Below are positions 51,807-61,904 of a stretch of 64,000 bases of DNA, in pieces. Source of the stretch: PHAA01 sp963665865 (lineage in GTDB: Bacteria; Bacillota; Syntrophomonadia; Syntrophomonadales; Syntrophomonadaceae); assembly GCA_963665865.2 (NCBI GenBank), contig CAXXWF010000001.1, positions 186,001 through 250,000 on the forward strand, in the 5' to 3' direction. Every line of letters starts with the position of its first letter. The first letter of the stretch is position 1. Both the position numbers and the translations under genes were made by a program. The notes beneath the pieces are model-generated. The model had not been told where the DNA came from. It searched no databases and was given only the letters and a program-made list of their open reading frames with translations.

Positions 51807-52340
51807 ATGTCTAAAACCGTTGGGATCGGCATAACCGGTGGTATTGCTGCCTATAAAATGTCTGACCTGGTCAGTAAATTGAAAAAAGATGAGCTGGAAG
51901 TCATTGTTATGATGACCGAGGGAGCCACCAAGTTTATTACGCCCTTAACTTTAAAAACCCTTTCCGGCAGGGAGGTTATTACTGATCTGTGGTCTGGATT
52001 CCGGGAGTTAAAAGTGCAGCATATTGGGGTAGCGGAACAGTTGGATCTTCTGGTAATTGCTCCGGCAACGGCCAACTTTATTGCCAAAATGGCGAACGGT
52101 TTGGCGGACGATTTTTTATCCACTACGGTAGTGGCTGTTACTGCTCCGGTTCTGGTAGTGCCATCAATGAATACTAATATGTTTAATAACTCCATTGTGC
52201 AGAAAAACATCAAAACCTTGCTGGACCGTGGATACCATATCATGGATCCTGACAATGGCCTGTTGGCGGTCGGTACTATAGGAAAAGGCAGGCTGCCTGA
52301 GGTAGAAGACATACATCAAGAAATAATTAAACTTCTATAG
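51807..52340 (+). CDS. HFCD-family flavoprotein (CoaC/UbiX-like)
   Basis: A 177-residue flavin-binding homo-oligomeric Cys decarboxylase fold. GITGGIAAYKMSDLVSKL is the FMN loop; APATANFIAKMANGLADD and PSMNTNMF match the CoaC/Dfp N-terminal domain. The CoaB synthetase half is missing, so this may act on another substrate. GGAGG precedes ATG 51807. It follows a nitroreductase and precedes an FMN reductase, making a small flavin cluster. Confidence 0.82.
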   Translation: MSKTVGIGITGGIAAYKMSDLVSKLKKDELEVIVMMTEGATKFITPLTLKTLSGREVITDLWSGFRELKVQHIGVAEQLDLLVIAPATANFIAKMANGLADDFLSTTVVAVTAPVLVVPSMNTNMFNNSIVQKNIKTLLDRGYHIMDPDNGLLAVGTIGKGRLPEVEDIHQEIIKLL

Positions 52341-52418
52341 TGCCAACCCCCTAACTCAAAACTTGTATTAGATAAAAAATAAATAAGTCGGTAAATAATA
52401 ATATGGAGGGATGATCTT

Positions 52419-52994
52419 ATGAAGGTTGTAGGCATAAACGGCAGTGCCAGGAAAGATGGGAACACGGCTATTCTTATCAGAAGAGTTTTTAAAGAACTAG
52501 AGAAGAAAGGCATTGAAACCGAATTGATTCAACTGGCCGGCAAGAAGATCAGAGGCTGTACGGCTTGTATGAAATGTCGGGAAAACATGGATAAGCGATG
52601 TTCGGTTAATAATGATTCGTTTAATAAGACTTTTGAAAAGATGTTGGAAGCAGACGGGATTATTTTGGGATCCCCCACCTATTTCGCCGATATGACGCCG
52701 GAAATGAAGGCGCTGATTGATAGAGCCGGCTATGTAGCCAAGGGTAACGGCGATCTGCTAAAGCGGAAGGTCGGGGCGGCAGTATCAGCCGTACGACGTG
52801 CTGGAGCAATCCATACCCTCGATTCAATCAGTCACCTATTTCTAATCAGCCAGATGATCGTACCGGGTTCAAGTTATTGGAACGTGGGTATTGGCAGAGA
52901 AAAGGGAGACGTTGAAGCCGATGAAGAAGGCATGCAAACCATGCAGGTGTTGGGACAAAATATGGCCTGGCTGCTGAAAAAGATTAATGCATAG
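52419..52994 (+). CDS. Flavodoxin-fold NAD(P)H-dependent FMN reductase
   Basis: A 191-residue flavodoxin-like reductase of the FMN_red/iron-sulfur flavoprotein group. GINGSARKDGNTAILI is the FMN phosphate loop, followed by the cysteine motif RGCTACMKCRENMDKRC, and the flavin-ring contact GSPTYFADMTPEMKALID. It may pass electrons to flavin or iron centres. GGAGGG precedes ATG 52419. Neighbours are also flavoproteins. Confidence 0.82.
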   Translation: MKVVGINGSARKDGNTAILIRRVFKELEKKGIETELIQLAGKKIRGCTACMKCRENMDKRCSVNNDSFNKTFEKMLEADGIILGSPTYFADMTPEMKALIDRAGYVAKGNGDLLKRKVGAAVSAVRRAGAIHTLDSISHLFLISQMIVPGSSYWNVGIGREKGDVEADEEGMQTMQVLGQNMAWLLKKINA

Positions 52995-53051
52995 TAGTGA
53001 ATAGCATGGAAATCGTGGTTAAAAGTATTTAAATGCGATGGGGTTCGAATT

Positions 53052-53915
53052 TTGAGCCGAGAAAAGATATTATATATATCAGATCTGGATGGGACACTGC
53101 TCAACAGCGATAAAGCAATAAGTGAATATACAAAGAAAGTTGTAAATATGGTTATAGCCAAAGGTGGGTATTTTTCTATTGCAACTGCCAGAACGGCAGT
53201 ATCTACGGTAGATATACTGGCAGGTTTGAATATTAACATTCCTGTTGTATTGATGAACGGTGTTGCAATATATGACCTGCACAATAATAAATACATAAAA
53301 ACCGAAGTTATATTGGAAACAACAGCTAATGCAATTATTGAAGTATTAAAAGAACATAATGTTAACGGATTTATGTATGCTATTTCCCATGATAAACTGA
53401 TTGCATATTATGAGAGCTTAAATTCAAAATCTTTACAGGCCTTTCATGATGAGCGCGTAAAATATTACAATAAATCTTTTGAGCAGGTTGGTAGTCTCCT
53501 TAATAAGACAGTGGATAACAATATCGTATATTTTACTTTAATGGATCACTATGAGGCCTTATATGAGGTATGCAACGACTTAACCCCACTTCCAAACGTT
53601 GATTTTATTCTTTATAGGAATATTTATACCGAAAATCTTTGGTACTTGGAGATATTCAGCAATAATGCTTCTAAGTGCAATGCGGTAAAGTATATCCGTG
53701 AGCATTTCAGATTTGACCATATAATAGGATTTGGTGACAACCTCAACGATATATCACTCTTTAAAGCATGTGACGAAAGCTATGCTGTATCAAATGCAGT
53801 TGATGAATTGAAAGAAAAGGCAACAGGAATAATTGCTGATAATAACTCGGACGGTGTCGCACGATTTATTACTGAAAGAGAAGCAGCAGGAAAGGAGCTT
53901 ATCAATGGATATTGA
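53052..53915 (+). CDS. Cof-type HAD-family phosphatase
   Basis: A 287-residue HAD hydrolase of the Cof/IIB type. The nucleophile motif is YISDLDGTLL and the Mg-binding motif IV is GFGDNLNDISLF. The cap domain lies between about residues 85 and 200. Substrates for this group are sugar phosphates or FMN. It starts at TTG 53052 and overlaps the next gene (ridA-like) by 11 bases. Confidence 0.88.
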   Translation: MSREKILYISDLDGTLLNSDKAISEYTKKVVNMVIAKGGYFSIATARTAVSTVDILAGLNINIPVVLMNGVAIYDLHNNKYIKTEVILETTANAIIEVLKEHNVNGFMYAISHDKLIAYYESLNSKSLQAFHDERVKYYNKSFEQVGSLLNKTVDNNIVYFTLMDHYEALYEVCNDLTPLPNVDFILYRNIYTENLWYLEIFSNNASKCNAVKYIREHFRFDHIIGFGDNLNDISLFKACDESYAVSNAVDELKEKATGIIADNNSDGVARFITEREAAGKELINGY

Positions 53916-54366
53916 GAATAAACTTAAGGATTTGGGGATTAATATTCCTGAAATTGCCAGACCCTTGGCTGCTTACGTACCGGGCATAATTGCCGGCGAC
54001 TTTATTTATATTTCCGGACAATTACCTCAAAAGGATGGTACAATCCTTTACGCTGGTAGTGTCGGCAGAGATTTGACTATTGCCGAGGGACAGGCCGCCA
54101 GCCGCTTGGCAGTGATAAATTGTTTGGCGGTTTTGAAAAGCTGTCTGAATAATTGGTCATCATTATTACAAATTATCAAAATAACAGGTTTTATTCAATG
54201 TGAAAAGGATTTCCATGATCAAGCCATGGTTTTAAATGGTTCTTCAGAATTATTGGAGCAGATATTTGGCGAGAGAGGTAAACATGCCCGGGCGGCTGTA
54301 GGCGTATATGCCTTGCCTTTGAATGCCGCCTGTGAGGTGGAAATGATAGCCCAGATTAGAAATTAA
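53905..54366 (+). CDS. RidA/YjgF family protein
   Basis: A 153-residue RidA-like protein that deaminates reactive enamines/imines. The N-terminal PEIARPLAAYVPGIIAGDFI-like segment, SGQLPQKDG and the end region VYALPLNAACEVEMIAQ are typical. The start ATG 53905 follows AAAGGAG and overlaps the HAD stop, so translation is coupled. It is followed by an IS110 transposase. Confidence 0.85.
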   Translation: MDIENKLKDLGINIPEIARPLAAYVPGIIAGDFIYISGQLPQKDGTILYAGSVGRDLTIAEGQAASRLAVINCLAVLKSCLNNWSSLLQIIKITGFIQCEKDFHDQAMVLNGSSELLEQIFGERGKHARAAVGVYALPLNAACEVEMIAQIRN

Positions 54367-54538
54367 AAATTAGAGCGTAAGTTGTCACCTAATCTTCTCT
54401 TTGCGCATTTATTTGATATATCTAAATTTTACAATACTTTATTATTTGAGGTGTTATAACGTGAAAAACAACTCGGAATGAAGTGGAAAAGGGCGTACTG
54501 AACTAATGCCTTTAATGACCTAAAAATCAGGCATTGGT

Positions 54539-55795
54539 TCAAGCCACAGAAATATCGGCAGGTTTTATAAGGCCATGGGCAATAAGGATTTTTACAGCTT
54601 GTTTAATAGCTTTTTCTTTCTGCTTGTCCACCATTGCTTGTGGCATATCAATTTTATACAAATCACTTGGATTGAACTCTTCGCCGGTGACAAACATGTG
54701 GTATACGGCAGTGAGTATCATCCTTGCGATAGCGATAATGGCTCTTTTCTTGCCTCTCCTTTTATAAATGCGTTCATATTTGACTTTGTAGTAAGGAGAC
54801 TGATTCGATTTCACGGCTGCATGGGCAACTTGTACCAATGCAGGTTTGAGGTAGACGCCAGCACGTGTTATGCGAACAGATTTCTTCTTACCGGCAGATT
54901 CATTGTTGCCAGGCGTTAGACCTGCCCAGCAGCATAAGCGCTTGGAACTGGCAAACTGAGACATATCGGTGCCAATCTCGGAGATGATGGTGATAGCAGA
55001 AGCTCTGTCAACTCCGGGAACAGTGCAAAGAAGAGAAATAGCACTTTTATAAGGGGCAACCATGTTATCAAGTTTTTCGTCTAACTGTGCAATAGACTGT
55101 TGAATGAATTCAAGATGGGAGCGAACCATGACAATACGTTCCTTCTGTTGTTGGGTCATCTGATAGCCTTGGATGGATTCAACCACAGTATCTGCTTTCT
55201 TCTTTAAAGATTTTTGTAGAAGTGATGAACAGTATTCCGGGTCAAAAGAGTCAGATGAAATCAAGTAGCTCGTGATGGAAGAGGCAGATTTGCCAAACAT
55301 GTCGGAGACGACAGCATCAAGGGCTACATTACAAACAGTGAAGGCATTCTGAAAACGATTCTTTTCACTGCTTTTACAGGAAACAAGTTTTGAACGGTAG
55401 CGGGTATATTCGCGTAGAATGCGAATTGGTTTATCGGGAATATAACTTCCCGGAACTAAACCCAAACGGAAAAGATCTCCAATCCATTTGGAATCTTTGG
55501 TATCATCCTTGTTTCCCTTTATAGCCCTTACCCATTTGGGATTGGCAATAGTGATGTGGAGGGTATCTTCCAAAAGGTTATAAACAGGGACCCAATATTT
55601 GCCGGTAGATTCCATACACACATCAAAGCAGTTGTTATCAATCAGCCACTGCTTGAATTGGAGAATGGAATTGTTAAAAGTTGAAAATCTCTTTTTTGAA
55701 TAATGTGGGGTAAACCCCTGAGAAGTAATGATTGTAGCGACGAGAAAAGTTTTATGCACATCGACGCCACAACAGATAGGGTAAACCACTTTCAT
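54539..55795 (-). mobile_element. IS110-family transposase
   Basis: A 418-residue DEDD transposase of the IS110 family. The N-terminal CGVDVHKTFLVA has the first Asp, CMESTGKYW the Glu, and KDDTKDSKW the later Asp residues; the C-terminal TVPGVDRASAITIISEIG and LCCWAGLTPGNNESAGK match the Transposase_20 domain. ATG 55795 follows AAAGGAGGG. IS110 elements lack classical inverted repeats, so the ends cannot be set. The flanks (54367-54538 and 55796-56092) hold no gene. Confidence 0.92.
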
Positions 55796-56092
55796 ACACA
55801 ACCCTCCTTTCATAGTTGAGGAGTAAGACATTGACTGAATCATCACACATTTAACGAGTAGCTAAAACAATGATTAACGTGCGGTCTTATAGAACCACTT
55901 ATTTGTGCTTGAAAGATGATTCTTACACTGGATTTCATACTGTTTTAAGCTGAGAAGAGCAGTCTACGACTCACCTTACCGTGCTTTGTAGTGTATCTTT
56001 ACCTCAGTTTAATACTAACAAAGTGGTGGAAACCGCACACCATTTTTCATTACTATTTGTGTCGCAGCGGTAGCGGCGAAATGGAGGATTTC
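55796..56092. other. Non-coding region flanking the IS110 transposase
   Basis: About 300 bp between the transposase and the next gene. No repeat or ORF is evident. Part of it is probably the IS end containing the non-coding RNA region known for IS110, but I cannot set its limits. Confidence 0.4.
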
Positions 56093-56659
56093 ATGGAAAG
56101 TAAGATTGTTTATTTCGAAGACCTTAAAACGGATAACACAGAAATAACTTTTAGACTGGTTGAGGAAAGATTGCATGCAACGGCTATCAAGAAAATAGTG
56201 CTGGCTTCTACCACCGGTACCACCGCCATGAAGGCAATGGAATACTTCAGGGACCTGGACGTCCAACTCATTGTGGTTCCACACCAATTCGATTTTAAAA
56301 GAAAACAGAATCCTTTTCCGCCCGAACTGGTTAAAACTCTCAGAGATGCAGGGCATAAGGTGCACTTTGGCACCATGCTTTTTCATACTGGTGACTTATA
56401 TGGCTCGACAGTACCAACGGTAATGGCCACTCTACTGCGTTGTTTTAGCCAGGGGGTTAAGGTATGTTTTGAGATTGCGCTCATGGCTACCGACGCTGGT
56501 CTGATAAACTCCGGGGAGCAAGTGATTGCCATAGCGGGCACTGGTCGTGGCTCGGATACTGCTCTGATAATGCAGGCTGCATCCTCACAACACTTGAACA
56601 AACTTCGCGTCAATGAGATAATATGCAAGCCTCATAATAAGTTGAATATTGATGAGTAA
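56093..56659 (+). CDS. Pyruvate kinase alpha/beta-domain-like protein
   Basis: A 188-residue protein resembling the C-terminal domain of pyruvate kinase as a stand-alone unit. Key parts are IVLASTTGTTAMKAMEYF, a hydrophobic VQLIVVPHQF strand and IALMATDAGLINSGEQVIAIAGTGRGSDTALI (two segments). These free domains are of unknown function. ATG 56093 is used, with GGAGG just upstream. The longer ORF would include the transposase flank. Confidence 0.7.
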   Translation: MESKIVYFEDLKTDNTEITFRLVEERLHATAIKKIVLASTTGTTAMKAMEYFRDLDVQLIVVPHQFDFKRKQNPFPPELVKTLRDAGHKVHFGTMLFHTGDLYGSTVPTVMATLLRCFSQGVKVCFEIALMATDAGLINSGEQVIAIAGTGRGSDTALIMQAASSQHLNKLRVNEIICKPHNKLNIDE

Positions 56660-56759
56660 GTCAATATAAGCCCAATATAAAAAGTCCAAGTATGAAGCCT
56701 ACATACGCTCATTTGCTTGCTTTATGGGTGAATATTTTTCTTAAGTAAGGAGCCCTGCA

Positions 56760-58004
56760 ATGTCTTCGTTACCTCGCAATTCTTCTGCTAATATAGAACT
56801 TTTGCAAAATAAATCGTTCGTATTGTTCTGTCTGGCCAGAGTGTCAACCACTTTGGCTTTTCAAATGTTGGCAGTAGCAGTGGGTTGGCAGGTATATGCC
56901 TTAACCGGCAGTGCTTTTTATCTGGGGATGGTTGGATTAGTTCAGTTTTTGCCTATGGTTATTTTGACTCTCATGGTGGGTCACGTGGCTGATAGGTATA
57001 ATCGGCGATTGATTATCAGTATTTGTCAGCTTATTGAAGGGGCAGGAGTTTTGACCCTGGCAGCTGCCAGCTACTCCGGAAGATTATCTGTTGAGAGTAT
57101 ACTGGTTATCATGTTTTTGCTGGGAGCAGTGCGTGCTTTCGAAAGCCCTACCATGCAAGCTATGATGCCTAGCCTGGTAAATTTGGATATTCTGGCTCGG
57201 GCGGCTGCCTGGGCAACTTCATCAGCGCAAACAGCGGTTATTATAGGGCCAGCCTTGGGAGGGCTGCTGTATATTTATGGACCCTCGGTTGTTTATACAG
57301 TTATCGGGATATTGTTTTTATCGGCGAGCCTATTATCCTTCTTTATAAAAATCAAAGTGATATCAACCAAACGGGAGGTAGCCAATTTGCGTTCGGTATT
57401 TGCGGGGATTGCCTTTATTAGAAGGAAACCGGAGATACTAGGAGCTATTTCACTTGATTTATTTGCAGTTTTACTAGGCGGAGCAACCGCTTTACTGCCG
57501 ATTTACGCTCGCGAAATTCTGCATTCGGGGCCGTTGGCTTTAGGAATCCTGCGCGCATCGCCGGCAGCTGGGGCTCTATTAATGTCGGCCTACCTAGGCC
57601 GTCATCCTCTCCGTCACCGGGTTGGCAGAATTATGTTTATTGCGGTTATAGTATTCGGTATGGCTACCCTCGTATTTGCCGTATCAACATCCTTTATATT
57701 ATCAATAATTGCTTTGATGGTTATGGGAGGAGCAGATGTTATCAGCGTGGTTATCAGGGCGACCCTAGTCCAGCTGCAGACCCCCGATGAAATGCGAGGG
57801 CGAGTTAGTGCAGTTAATATGTTGTTTATCGGGACCTCCAATCAGCTGGGTGAATTTGAGTCAGGACTAACCGCCGCCTGGTTCGGCACCGTTCCCGCTG
57901 TCTTAATAGGGGGTATGGGCACTATTATTGTAGCCCTAATTTGGATGAGGCTTTTCCCTTCACTTGATCAAGTTGATAGGCTTGAACCGGCAAAATCAGG
58001 TTGA
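56760..58004 (+). CDS. MFS exporter (EntS-like)
   Basis: A 414-residue major facilitator of about 12 helices. GWQVYALTGSAFYLG and MVGHVADRYNRRLIISI (helix 2-3 loop) are typical of the EntS/MFS_3 siderophore or drug exporter group. A second signature near TPDEMRGRVSAVNMLF resembles that group. AAGGAG precedes ATG 56760. The substrate is unknown. Confidence 0.85.
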   Translation: MSSLPRNSSANIELLQNKSFVLFCLARVSTTLAFQMLAVAVGWQVYALTGSAFYLGMVGLVQFLPMVILTLMVGHVADRYNRRLIISICQLIEGAGVLTLAAASYSGRLSVESILVIMFLLGAVRAFESPTMQAMMPSLVNLDILARAAAWATSSAQTAVIIGPALGGLLYIYGPSVVYTVIGILFLSASLLSFFIKIKVISTKREVANLRSVFAGIAFIRRKPEILGAISLDLFAVLLGGATALLPIYAREILHSGPLALGILRASPAAGALLMSAYLGRHPLRHRVGRIMFIAVIVFGMATLVFAVSTSFILSIIALMVMGGADVISVVIRATLVQLQTPDEMRGRVSAVNMLFIGTSNQLGEFESGLTAAWFGTVPAVLIGGMGTIIVALIWMRLFPSLDQVDRLEPAKSG

Positions 58005-58094
58005 TGTAAGGACTTTGGGCGATGCGGGTGTTTCTAGCATCATCATTTGGTTTGCTGAATTTGTTATGCAAGCAAAATGTAATCAAATTACAAA

Positions 58095-58304
58095 TTATTT
58101 TTCGCGGTAAAATCTATCTCCAGTTTGGGGGTTATAATAGACTTTAAGTTCTTGACCACTAACGGGATCAATAGAAACCTCCGATGTGGGTATATATCCA
58201 TTGGGGATGTCGGTCCCGTGATTCCTGCGGTAACGTTTGTCCCAAATGAACCACGAGAGCAAGGCAATAACAATAATGCCACCATAAAATAGCATGATGA
58301 TCAT
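58095..58304 (-). CDS. Small single-pass membrane protein
   Basis: A 69-residue protein with an N-terminal hydrophobic helix (IIMLFYGGIIVIALLSWFIW) and a soluble tail rich in polar residues, ending TGDRFYREK. It is two bases after the stop of the YbjQ-like gene on the same strand, so is probably co-transcribed. No family recognised. Confidence 0.65.
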   Translation of the reverse strand: MIIMLFYGGIIVIALLSWFIWDKRYRRNHGTDIPNGYIPTSEVSIDPVSGQELKVYYNPQTGDRFYREK

Positions 58305-58306
58305 AT

Positions 58307-58630
58307 TTAAGCTTCTTTCTCAATTACTACTGCAGTCCCGTAGGCCACAATTTCGCTCATCGTCTGACCAATTTCGCTGGAATCGAATCTCATCATGACA
58401 ACTGCATTGGCTCCCATAGCCTGAGAGTTCTTAACCAAACGATCTATGGCTTGTTTGCGTGTGTCTTCAAGTAATGAGGTGTATTCATGGATTTCTCCAC
58501 CAACAATACTTCGCAGCCCAGCTACTATATTCCCGCCTAAACCCCGACTACGTACAACGACACCAAATGCCTGGCCTTTTACGTCGGTAACTTTATAACC
58601 TTTGATATTTTCAGTGGTAACTACTAACAT
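58307..58630 (-). CDS. YbjQ/UPF0145 family protein
   Basis: A 107-residue protein of the YbjQ (DUF74, heavy-metal-binding) family. TTENIKGYKVTDVKGQAFGV is the N-terminus and GEIHEYTSLLEDTRKQAIDR the middle. YbjQ proteins form pentamers; their role is uncertain. ATG 58630 follows AAGGGGGA. A small membrane protein gene follows on the same strand. Confidence 0.82.
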   Translation of the reverse strand: MLVVTTENIKGYKVTDVKGQAFGVVVRSRGLGGNIVAGLRSIVGGEIHEYTSLLEDTRKQAIDRLVKNSQAMGANAVVMMRFDSSEIGQTMSEIVAYGTAVVIEKEA

Positions 58631-58879
58631 GTCAAAATCCCCCTTATTATTCATTTTGGGCAAATAGATATATTCTTATTTTACAACATAGCCATCCGTA
58701 AAATGCAATTAGGTTAATTGTAATCTTCTGGTGATAAAGTTTAAGTTGTAATTTTAAATATGCTTGCGTAGTAGAAAATATAGTGGGCTAAAGTGGGCAG
58801 CCAGTAGCTACCCCACATCCTGCACAGCAAGTTGATAATTAGATAGCAAAAACTGATGCTAGATCCTGCTGTAAATTTA

Positions 58880-60013
58880 TCAATACCAGGACTTAGAGAA
58901 GTCGGCAATCAAATCATCCCCATCTTCCAATCCTGCGGAAATACGAATCAGGTTCTCTGTTATTCCTAGTCGGAGCCTTTCGGCTACTGGTATGGACGCG
59001 TGGGACATGGTCACGGGATAGGAGACTATAGTCTCCACCCCTCCCAGACTCACTGCTACAGCCGCCAAAGTTATATTGCGCATGAAATTTCTGGCTAGTT
59101 CAGTGGTTTGGGCCTTAAATGAAAGTACTGCACCGGGGCCATCTGCCTGGGAGGAATGGATAACATGGCCGGGGTGAGTCCCAAGCCCGGGGTAATAGAC
59201 TTGCTCGACCTCTGGTAGTTGGGCTAACCACTGGGCAAGTCTCTGGGCATTTTGCTGTTGGTAGTCCATCCTTACTTTAAGGGTCTTTAATCCCCGCAGA
59301 AGCAGCCAGCTGTCCTGGGGACCCAAAACCGCTCCAAAGCCGTTTTGCACCGCATAAATCTTGCGCCCCAATTCCTCATCTTTAACTGCCACCAGACCTG
59401 CGATCACATCGCTGTGTCCGCCAATAAACTTGGTGGCGCTGTGAATGACAATATCTGCACCCAGCTCCAACGGCCGCTGCAGGTAGGGTGACATAAAAGT
59501 GTTGTCCACAATTACCAGTAAATCATATTCCTGGGCAATCGCAATAGCTGCTTTTAAGTCCGTAATTTTCATCAATGGATTAGAGGGAGTTTCCAGAAAT
59601 AGCGCCCGGGTGTTGGGCTTAATAGCGGCTCTAATGCTATTAAGGTCAGCGGCGTCAACAAAAGTGCTGTCCAGGCTGAACCTCCGGAAAAGGGTAGAGG
59701 CTATCCTGAAGGTGCCCCCATATACATCTTCGCAGATTAGCAAATGGTCTCCCGCTGCAAAGATAGAAAGTACTGAGGAGGTGGCTGCCATTCCGGATGC
59801 GAAGGCAAAACCTCTATTTCCCCCCTCTAATATGGCAATGGTGTTTTCCAGAGCCTGACGGGTAGGGTTGCCAGAGCGAGAATAGTCGAATTCTTGAGCC
59901 TTGTCAATATCCTCCTGGTGATAGGTTGATGCCTGATATATAGGAATACTCAGGGCACCCGTGTGCCTGTCGATCTCATTGCCATTGTGAATTAGTTTAG
60001 TACCAAATTGCAT
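58880..60013 (-). CDS. Cys/Met-metabolism PLP enzyme (MetC/MccB-like)
   Basis: A 377-residue trans-sulfuration PLP enzyme. YSRSGNPTRQALE, FASGMAATSSVLS and the PLP lysine in HSATKFIGGHSDV are conserved. Cystathionine beta-lyase, gamma-lyase and methionine gamma-lyase look alike here, and sequence alone does not choose. GGAGGC precedes ATG 60013. It lies 164 bp after a paralog, with a palindrome in between. Confidence 0.85.
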   Translation of the reverse strand: MQFGTKLIHNGNEIDRHTGALSIPIYQASTYHQEDIDKAQEFDYSRSGNPTRQALENTIAILEGGNRGFAFASGMAATSSVLSIFAAGDHLLICEDVYGGTFRIASTLFRRFSLDSTFVDAADLNSIRAAIKPNTRALFLETPSNPLMKITDLKAAIAIAQEYDLLVIVDNTFMSPYLQRPLELGADIVIHSATKFIGGHSDVIAGLVAVKDEELGRKIYAVQNGFGAVLGPQDSWLLLRGLKTLKVRMDYQQQNAQRLAQWLAQLPEVEQVYYPGLGTHPGHVIHSSQADGPGAVLSFKAQTTELARNFMRNITLAAVAVSLGGVETIVSYPVTMSHASIPVAERLRLGITENLIRISAGLEDGDDLIADFSKSWY

Positions 60014-60061
60014 AATATGCCTCCTAAATTAAAAACTCTAGCTTCGCAGTTGACTAATGGA

Positions 60062-60130
60062 GTCATGGGGACGGTTCTTTTGACTCACTTTAAATAATTT
60101 CTTGTGAGTCAAAAGAACCGTCCCCGTGAC
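60062..60130. repeat. Perfect 27-bp inverted repeat between the PLP genes
   Basis: GTCATGGGGACGGTTC...CAC at 60062-60088 is complementary to 60104-60130 apart from one mismatch near the tip. ATGACTCC units follow it. This resembles the short palindromes scattered in many Bacillota. It could also form a terminator-like or processing hairpin within the transcript. Confidence 0.75.
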
Positions 60131-60177
60131 TCCCCATGACTCCACCATGACTCCGCAAGTGTCACACTAACCGCAGA

Positions 60178-61344
60178 TTAGGCCAAGGCCTGCTCTAAAT
60201 CACTGATTATGTCGGCTAAGGCTTCAATTCCTACCGAAAGTCGCAACAATCTATCATTGACACCTAATTTTTCCCGCATTTCTTCAGGGATGGCTGTATG
60301 AGTTTGGGTGATGGGATAGGTAATTAGACTCTCAACCCCTCCTAGACTTTCTGCAAAAGCAATCAGCTCTAATCGACTGAGCACAGTTTTTACTAATTCT
60401 GAGTCTTTAAGGGTAAAGGAAATCATAGAACCGAAACCCGAGGACTGTCGCATGGAAATATCGTAACCCTCGTGGTCTGATAAACCTACGTAGTAAACCT
60501 GTTCCACTTTACTATGATTTTTCAGCCATCTGGCCACGGCTAGGGCATTATGTTGCTGTCTTTCGAGCCTGATCCCCAAAGTCTTTATTCCTCTAAGTAT
60601 TAACCAACTGTCAAAAGGGGCGAGTGTAGCTCCGATTGATTTCTGAAAAAATCTAATCCTTTCCGCTAGTTCAGCCCGGTTTACTATTACGAAACCTGCC
60701 AGGGTATCATTGTGTCCGCCCAAGAATTTGGTGCCGCTGTGAACAACTATGTCCGCACCTAATTCTAAAGGTCTCTGATAATAGGGAGTTAGAAAGGTGT
60801 TGTCAACAATAGTAAGAATATTATGTGCCTGGGCTATTTCAACCAGAGCTTTGATATCGCTGACCTTCATCATAGGATTAGATGGGGTTTCAATGAAAAT
60901 AGCTCGGGTATTAGGTTGAATTCTAGCTGAGATTTCACTTAATTTACTGGTATCTACATAGGAGAAATCGAGGCCATGTTTTCTGGATATTTCCTCAAAA
61001 AGTCGGTAAGTTCCTCCGTAAAGATCATCCGATACAATTAGGTGATCACCTGGTGCGAAAAGCTCCACCACTGCGGAAATAGCAGCCAAACCGCTTGCAA
61101 AAGCAATCCCGGCTTTACCGTTTTCCAGGCTGGCCATAGTGTTTTCCACTTCTTCACGGGTTGGATTTTCAGATCTGGTGTAATCATATCCAGTACTTTG
61201 ACCGAGTCCCGGGTGTTTAAAGGTAGCGGTTTGATAGATAGGGAAGCTGATAGCTCCAGTATGCGGATCCGACCCTTTGCTCCCGCGGACAACTTTAGTT
61301 TGTATATTCCAACTCTCCTGCATCACTTCAACCAACTTAAGCAT
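60178..61344 (-). CDS. Cys/Met-metabolism PLP enzyme (cystathionine gamma-synthase-like)
   Basis: A 388-residue enzyme of the same superfamily as 58880: YDYTRSENPTREEVENT, FASGLAAISAVVEL and the PLP lysine in HSGTKFLGGHNDTLAG. It may be MetI/MetB, making cystathionine or homocysteine from O-acetylhomoserine, which would suit the metA gene nearby; not certain. No strong ribosome binding site precedes ATG 61344, and a start at 61323 is possible. It is followed on the strand by the paralog. Confidence 0.85.
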   Translation of the reverse strand: MLKLVEVMQESWNIQTKVVRGSKGSDPHTGAISFPIYQTATFKHPGLGQSTGYDYTRSENPTREEVENTMASLENGKAGIAFASGLAAISAVVELFAPGDHLIVSDDLYGGTYRLFEEISRKHGLDFSYVDTSKLSEISARIQPNTRAIFIETPSNPMMKVSDIKALVEIAQAHNILTIVDNTFLTPYYQRPLELGADIVVHSGTKFLGGHNDTLAGFVIVNRAELAERIRFFQKSIGATLAPFDSWLILRGIKTLGIRLERQQHNALAVARWLKNHSKVEQVYYVGLSDHEGYDISMRQSSGFGSMISFTLKDSELVKTVLSRLELIAFAESLGGVESLITYPITQTHTAIPEEMREKLGVNDRLLRLSVGIEALADIISDLEQALA

Positions 61345-61460
61345 TTAAATTCGAATTTACAGTCGAGGCCAGAATACAAATAAAAATCAATCTTGTTAGG
61401 CAAAGCGAACCACTCCTTTATTACTATATCGATGTAAATAGTAGTGTATTAAACAAAAAA

Positions 61461-61904
61461 TTAAATATAAAACATGGAGGACATATTTCCTGCCAATTTT
61501 TTGTGTTCAACTACCAAATCTTCTAAAGTAATTGAATCGACTACATTATTGACGCTGCTGTTAATAGCATCCCATACATTGGTTCTTAAACAGTATTCAA
61601 TCTGGTTCCTGGCCTCAATATCCTCATTCTCACCGGTTACAGTTAGGTTACCTTCCAGAGCTCGGAGAATACTGCCAACGCTAATTCGGCTGGGGCTATC
61701 AGCCAGGGTGTAACCTCCTTGAGCTCCTTTAACACTATTAACCAGTCCTGATTTTCTTAAGGTTGAGAAAACTTGCTCCAGATAATTAGGGGAAATATTC
61801 TGTCTCTCAGCAATTGAGTTCAGAGAAACGTGATCTCCGTTAGAATTAACAGCCAGATCCAACATGGAGCGCAGACCATAACGGCCTTTTGTGGAAATTT
61901 TCAT
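61461..61904 (-). CDS. Rrf2-family transcriptional regulator (CymR/IscR-like)
   Basis: A 147-residue Rrf2 regulator. KISTKGRYGLRSMLDLA is the winged-helix start and GYTLADSPSRISVGSILRAL the typical middle. It has only one cysteine in the sensing region (EYCLRTN), so it lacks the three-cysteine Fe-S site of IscR and looks more like CymR, the cysteine-metabolism repressor. ATG 61904 follows GGAGG. It precedes the two PLP genes. Confidence 0.9.
   Translation of the reverse strand: MKISTKGRYGLRSMLDLAVNSNGDHVSLNSIAERQNISPNYLEQVFSTLRKSGLVNSVKGAQGGYTLADSPSRISVGSILRALEGNLTVTGENEDIEARNQIEYCLRTNVWDAINSSVNNVVDSITLEDLVVEHKKLAGNMSSMFYI

Noticed and set aside
59499..59858. Plus-strand ORF inside the PLP enzyme gene
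   Set aside because: It is a frame shadow of the conserved 58880-60013 gene and has no ribosome binding site.
60062..60130. Attachment site or IS end
   Set aside because: A near-perfect inverted repeat without a neighbouring integrase or transposase. The closest transposase (IS110, 54.5-55.8 kb) belongs to a family that does not use such repeats.
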